Position numbers and translations under genes: made by a program | The notes under the pieces: model-generated | What the model saw: the letters and a program-made list of their open reading frames with translations, nothing else | The model's database searches: none | Told to the model about the DNA's origin: nothing | From: Thauera carbonicopians | GTDB taxonomy: Bacteria; Pseudomonadota; Gammaproteobacteria; Burkholderiales; Rhodocyclaceae | Assembly (NCBI RefSeq): GCF_025699485.1 | Contig: NZ_JANUXN010000002.1 | Location: 434,001 to 498,000, forward strand | Direction: 5' to 3' | DNA: 64,000 nt | In this document: piece after piece, positions 62,679-64,000 of the stretch | Numbering within the stretch: position 1 is the stretch's first letter | How the letters are laid out: the number at the start of each line of letters is the position of its first letter

Positions 62679-64000
62679 TCAGGGAAGGGTTTCGTTCTTG
62701 CGGGTGTCGATGAGCTGCCGCAGCGCGCCGGCGCAGATCAGCAGCAGCATCAGGGCCAGCACCCAGTGCTGGCGCGAGTCGTGCTGCGGGGGTGGTTCGA
62801 CCGGTTCCAGCACCTGGCCTTGCACGCTTTCGGGTGCTGCTTCGGCGCTCTCCGGGACGGGCTGTTCGGCAGCAGTGGCTGAGGCTGTATCCGGGGCAGG
62901 CGTGGCGCTCAAGCCAAAGCCCTGGGCCATATCGGTCTGGGCCATGTCGGCCTGGGCCATGTCCGGCCGAGCCATCTCGGCGATGAAGCGCCGGGTCTTC
63001 GCGGCACCGGTGTTCACGTCGAACTGCTGCTCGAGTTCCTGCCAGCGCCGGGCCAGCGCCCGCCTTGTGTCTTCGGATGCGTTCCAGTAGCCCTTGCGGA
63101 TCGCCTCGGCCATGCGTTCCAGCATCTGCGCCTGGGCGGTCGGGTTGTGCTGCTCGAACCATTGACGCGTGCCGAGTCCGCGGCTGTCCGTCACATAGGT
63201 GTCGAACATCGCCTGCCACTGGTCGTCGCGCACGGTGGACGCATCCATCGCCTGCCAGCCGAACAGGTTGTTGGTGGCGTTCAGTACCTGCAGCGTGCCG
63301 GCGTAGCCTTCGTGCTGCATCGCTGCGATCCACTGCGGATTGAGATAGCGTGTCCGCAGCTCGTCGGCGAGGAAGCGGGACAGCCCGGCGGTGCGCACCT
63401 CGCTGCTGCGCAGGTCGGAAATCAGCAACTGGGGCGCACTGCCGTCCAGGTGCCGGATGGCCGCCGACAGTCCGCCGAGGAACTCGAAGGGATGGTCGGT
63501 GGAGAGCACGCCGTGCAGGTTCGACGAGCGCGACATCACCGCGAGCTGGGTGCCGCGCAATTGTTCGGCGAGCAGATTGCCTTGCGCCGCCACCGTACCC
63601 CAGCCCTGGCTGCCGTAGGCGTGGCGGCTGCTGGAGAGGAATTGCTCGGCCAGTGCGGCATCGTCGTCCCATTCGGTCGATGCCAGCGCCAGGTGCGGCA
63701 CGCCGGTGCCGTATTCACCCGGGGCATTGCCGAAGATACGGTAGCGGGCAGCCGCGATGGCCTCGTCGGCGCTCATGCCCTGTTGGTGCAGCGCGGCGGC
63801 GATGCGGCGGTTGTTGGCGGCGATCGGATTGTCGACTTCGTCCAGTTCAGCCAGGCGGGTCAGGGCGTCGTCGAGCAGGCGCATGAAGCCGTCGAACTGG
63901 TCGCGATAGACGCCGGTGACCTGCACCACCACGTCGCTGCGCGGCCGGCCCAGTTCCGCGGCGGGAATGATCTCCAGCGCGGTGACGCGGCCGCCGGCAT
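62679..64000 (-). CDS. CobN-like chelatase subunit with C-terminal membrane anchor (5' end outside window)
   Basis: C-terminal 440 or so residues of a CobN/BchH-superfamily chelatase large subunit. The frame is open to the window end. Visible family motifs: RVTALEIIPAAELGRPRSDV, then VVQVTGVYRDQFDGFMRLLD, YGTGVPHLALASTEWDDD and MSRSSNLHGVLSTDHPFEFL. After the chelatase domain comes a Pro/Glu-rich spacer with three DMAQ repeats, then one membrane helix (HWVLALMLLLICAGALRQLI) and a short cytosolic end. Cobalamin-synthesis CobN lacks this anchor. Followed by ExbB-like and DUF2149 genes, as for HmuS of Bacteroidetes haem-uptake operons. Confidence 0.88.
   Translation of the reverse strand, partial: AGGRVTALEIIPAAELGRPRSDVVVQVTGVYRDQFDGFMRLLDDALTRLAELDEVDNPIAANNRRIAAALHQQGMSADEAIAAARYRIFGNAPGEYGTGVPHLALASTEWDDDAALAEQFLSSSRHAYGSQGWGTVAAQGNLLAEQLRGTQLAVMSRSSNLHGVLSTDHPFEFLGGLSAAIRHLDGSAPQLLISDLRSSEVRTAGLSRFLADELRTRYLNPQWIAAMQHEGYAGTLQVLNATNNLFGWQAMDASTVRDDQWQAMFDTYVTDSRGLGTRQWFEQHNPTAQAQMLERMAEAIRKGYWNASEDTRRALARRWQELEQQFDVNTGAAKTRRFIAEMARPDMAQADMAQTDMAQGFGLSATPAPDTASATAAEQPVPESAEAAPESVQGQVLEPVEPPPQHDSRQHWVLALMLLLICAGALRQLIDTRKNETLP
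62922..62966 (-). repeat. Three in-frame 15-bp tandem repeats in the CobN-like gene
   Basis: Units CTGGGCCATATCGGT, CTGGGCCATGTCGGC and CTGGGCCATGTCCGG follow each other on the plus strand and encode the DMAQ-based five-residue repeat in the linker between the chelatase domain and the membrane helix. Being in frame, slippage would change linker length without breaking the gene. Confidence 0.8.

Overview
The window comes from a high-GC betaproteobacterial chromosome. The protein sequences and the order of the flagellar genes look like Rhodocyclales (the Thauera/Azoarcus/Aromatoleum group), but this is inference from sequence character and was not tested by a search. About two thirds of the window is a polar-flagellum locus. 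The rest is accessory or housekeeping DNA on both flanks and one block inside the locus.

Left flank (1-16.5 kb): the 3' part of a penicillin-acylase-family amidase; a VIT1/CCC1-type metal transporter with a ferritin-like domain; a DMT permease; a divergent Lrp-type regulator and PLP-dependent diaminopropionate ammonia-lyase pair, followed directly by a 26-codon fragment of a second DMT gene; a Xre/RES toxin-antitoxin pair; a TonB-dependent iron-siderophore cluster (FecI-like sigma, FecR-like regulator, receptor with signalling domain, two MFS proteins and an unrecognised small protein) behind a Fur-like palindrome; then rluE and a DUF192 protein.

Flagellar part 1 (16.6-24.9 kb, + strand): flhB, flhA, flhF, a degenerate flhG, fliA, motC, motD. 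No chemotaxis genes lie between fliA and motC. A housekeeping/accessory block (24.9-31.7 kb) follows: parC and parE, with a Ni/Co efflux pair (dmeR-dmeF) and a vapBC module between them.

Flagellar part 2 (31.7-59.9 kb): flgN, flgM and flgA on the minus strand, divergent from flgBCDEF, flgGHIJ and flgKL plus a small lipoprotein gene; then fliFGHIJKLMNOPQR on the minus strand, divergent from fleS-fleR-fliE. Several units carry recognisable sigma-54 (-24/-12) elements (flgB, flgG, flgK, fliK, fliE and, more weakly, fliF). flgM carries a canonical sigma-28 promoter. The encoded FleS/FleR two-component system has the GAFTGA loop needed to activate sigma-54 promoters. The picture is a cascade: sigma-54 plus FleR for hook-basal-body genes, then FliA (sigma-28) held back by FlgM.

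Right flank (59.9-64 kb): a P-loop kinase-like protein, an AlkC-type DNA glycosylase, and on the minus strand a C-terminally membrane-anchored CobN-like chelatase (cut by the window end) with an ExbB/TolQ-like channel protein and a DUF2149 protein. This last trio resembles the HmuS-HmuT-HmuU arrangement of Bacteroidetes haem-uptake operons. It is the best candidate here for an under-described system: a tetrapyrrole chelatase or dechelatase coupled to a proton-motive-force channel.
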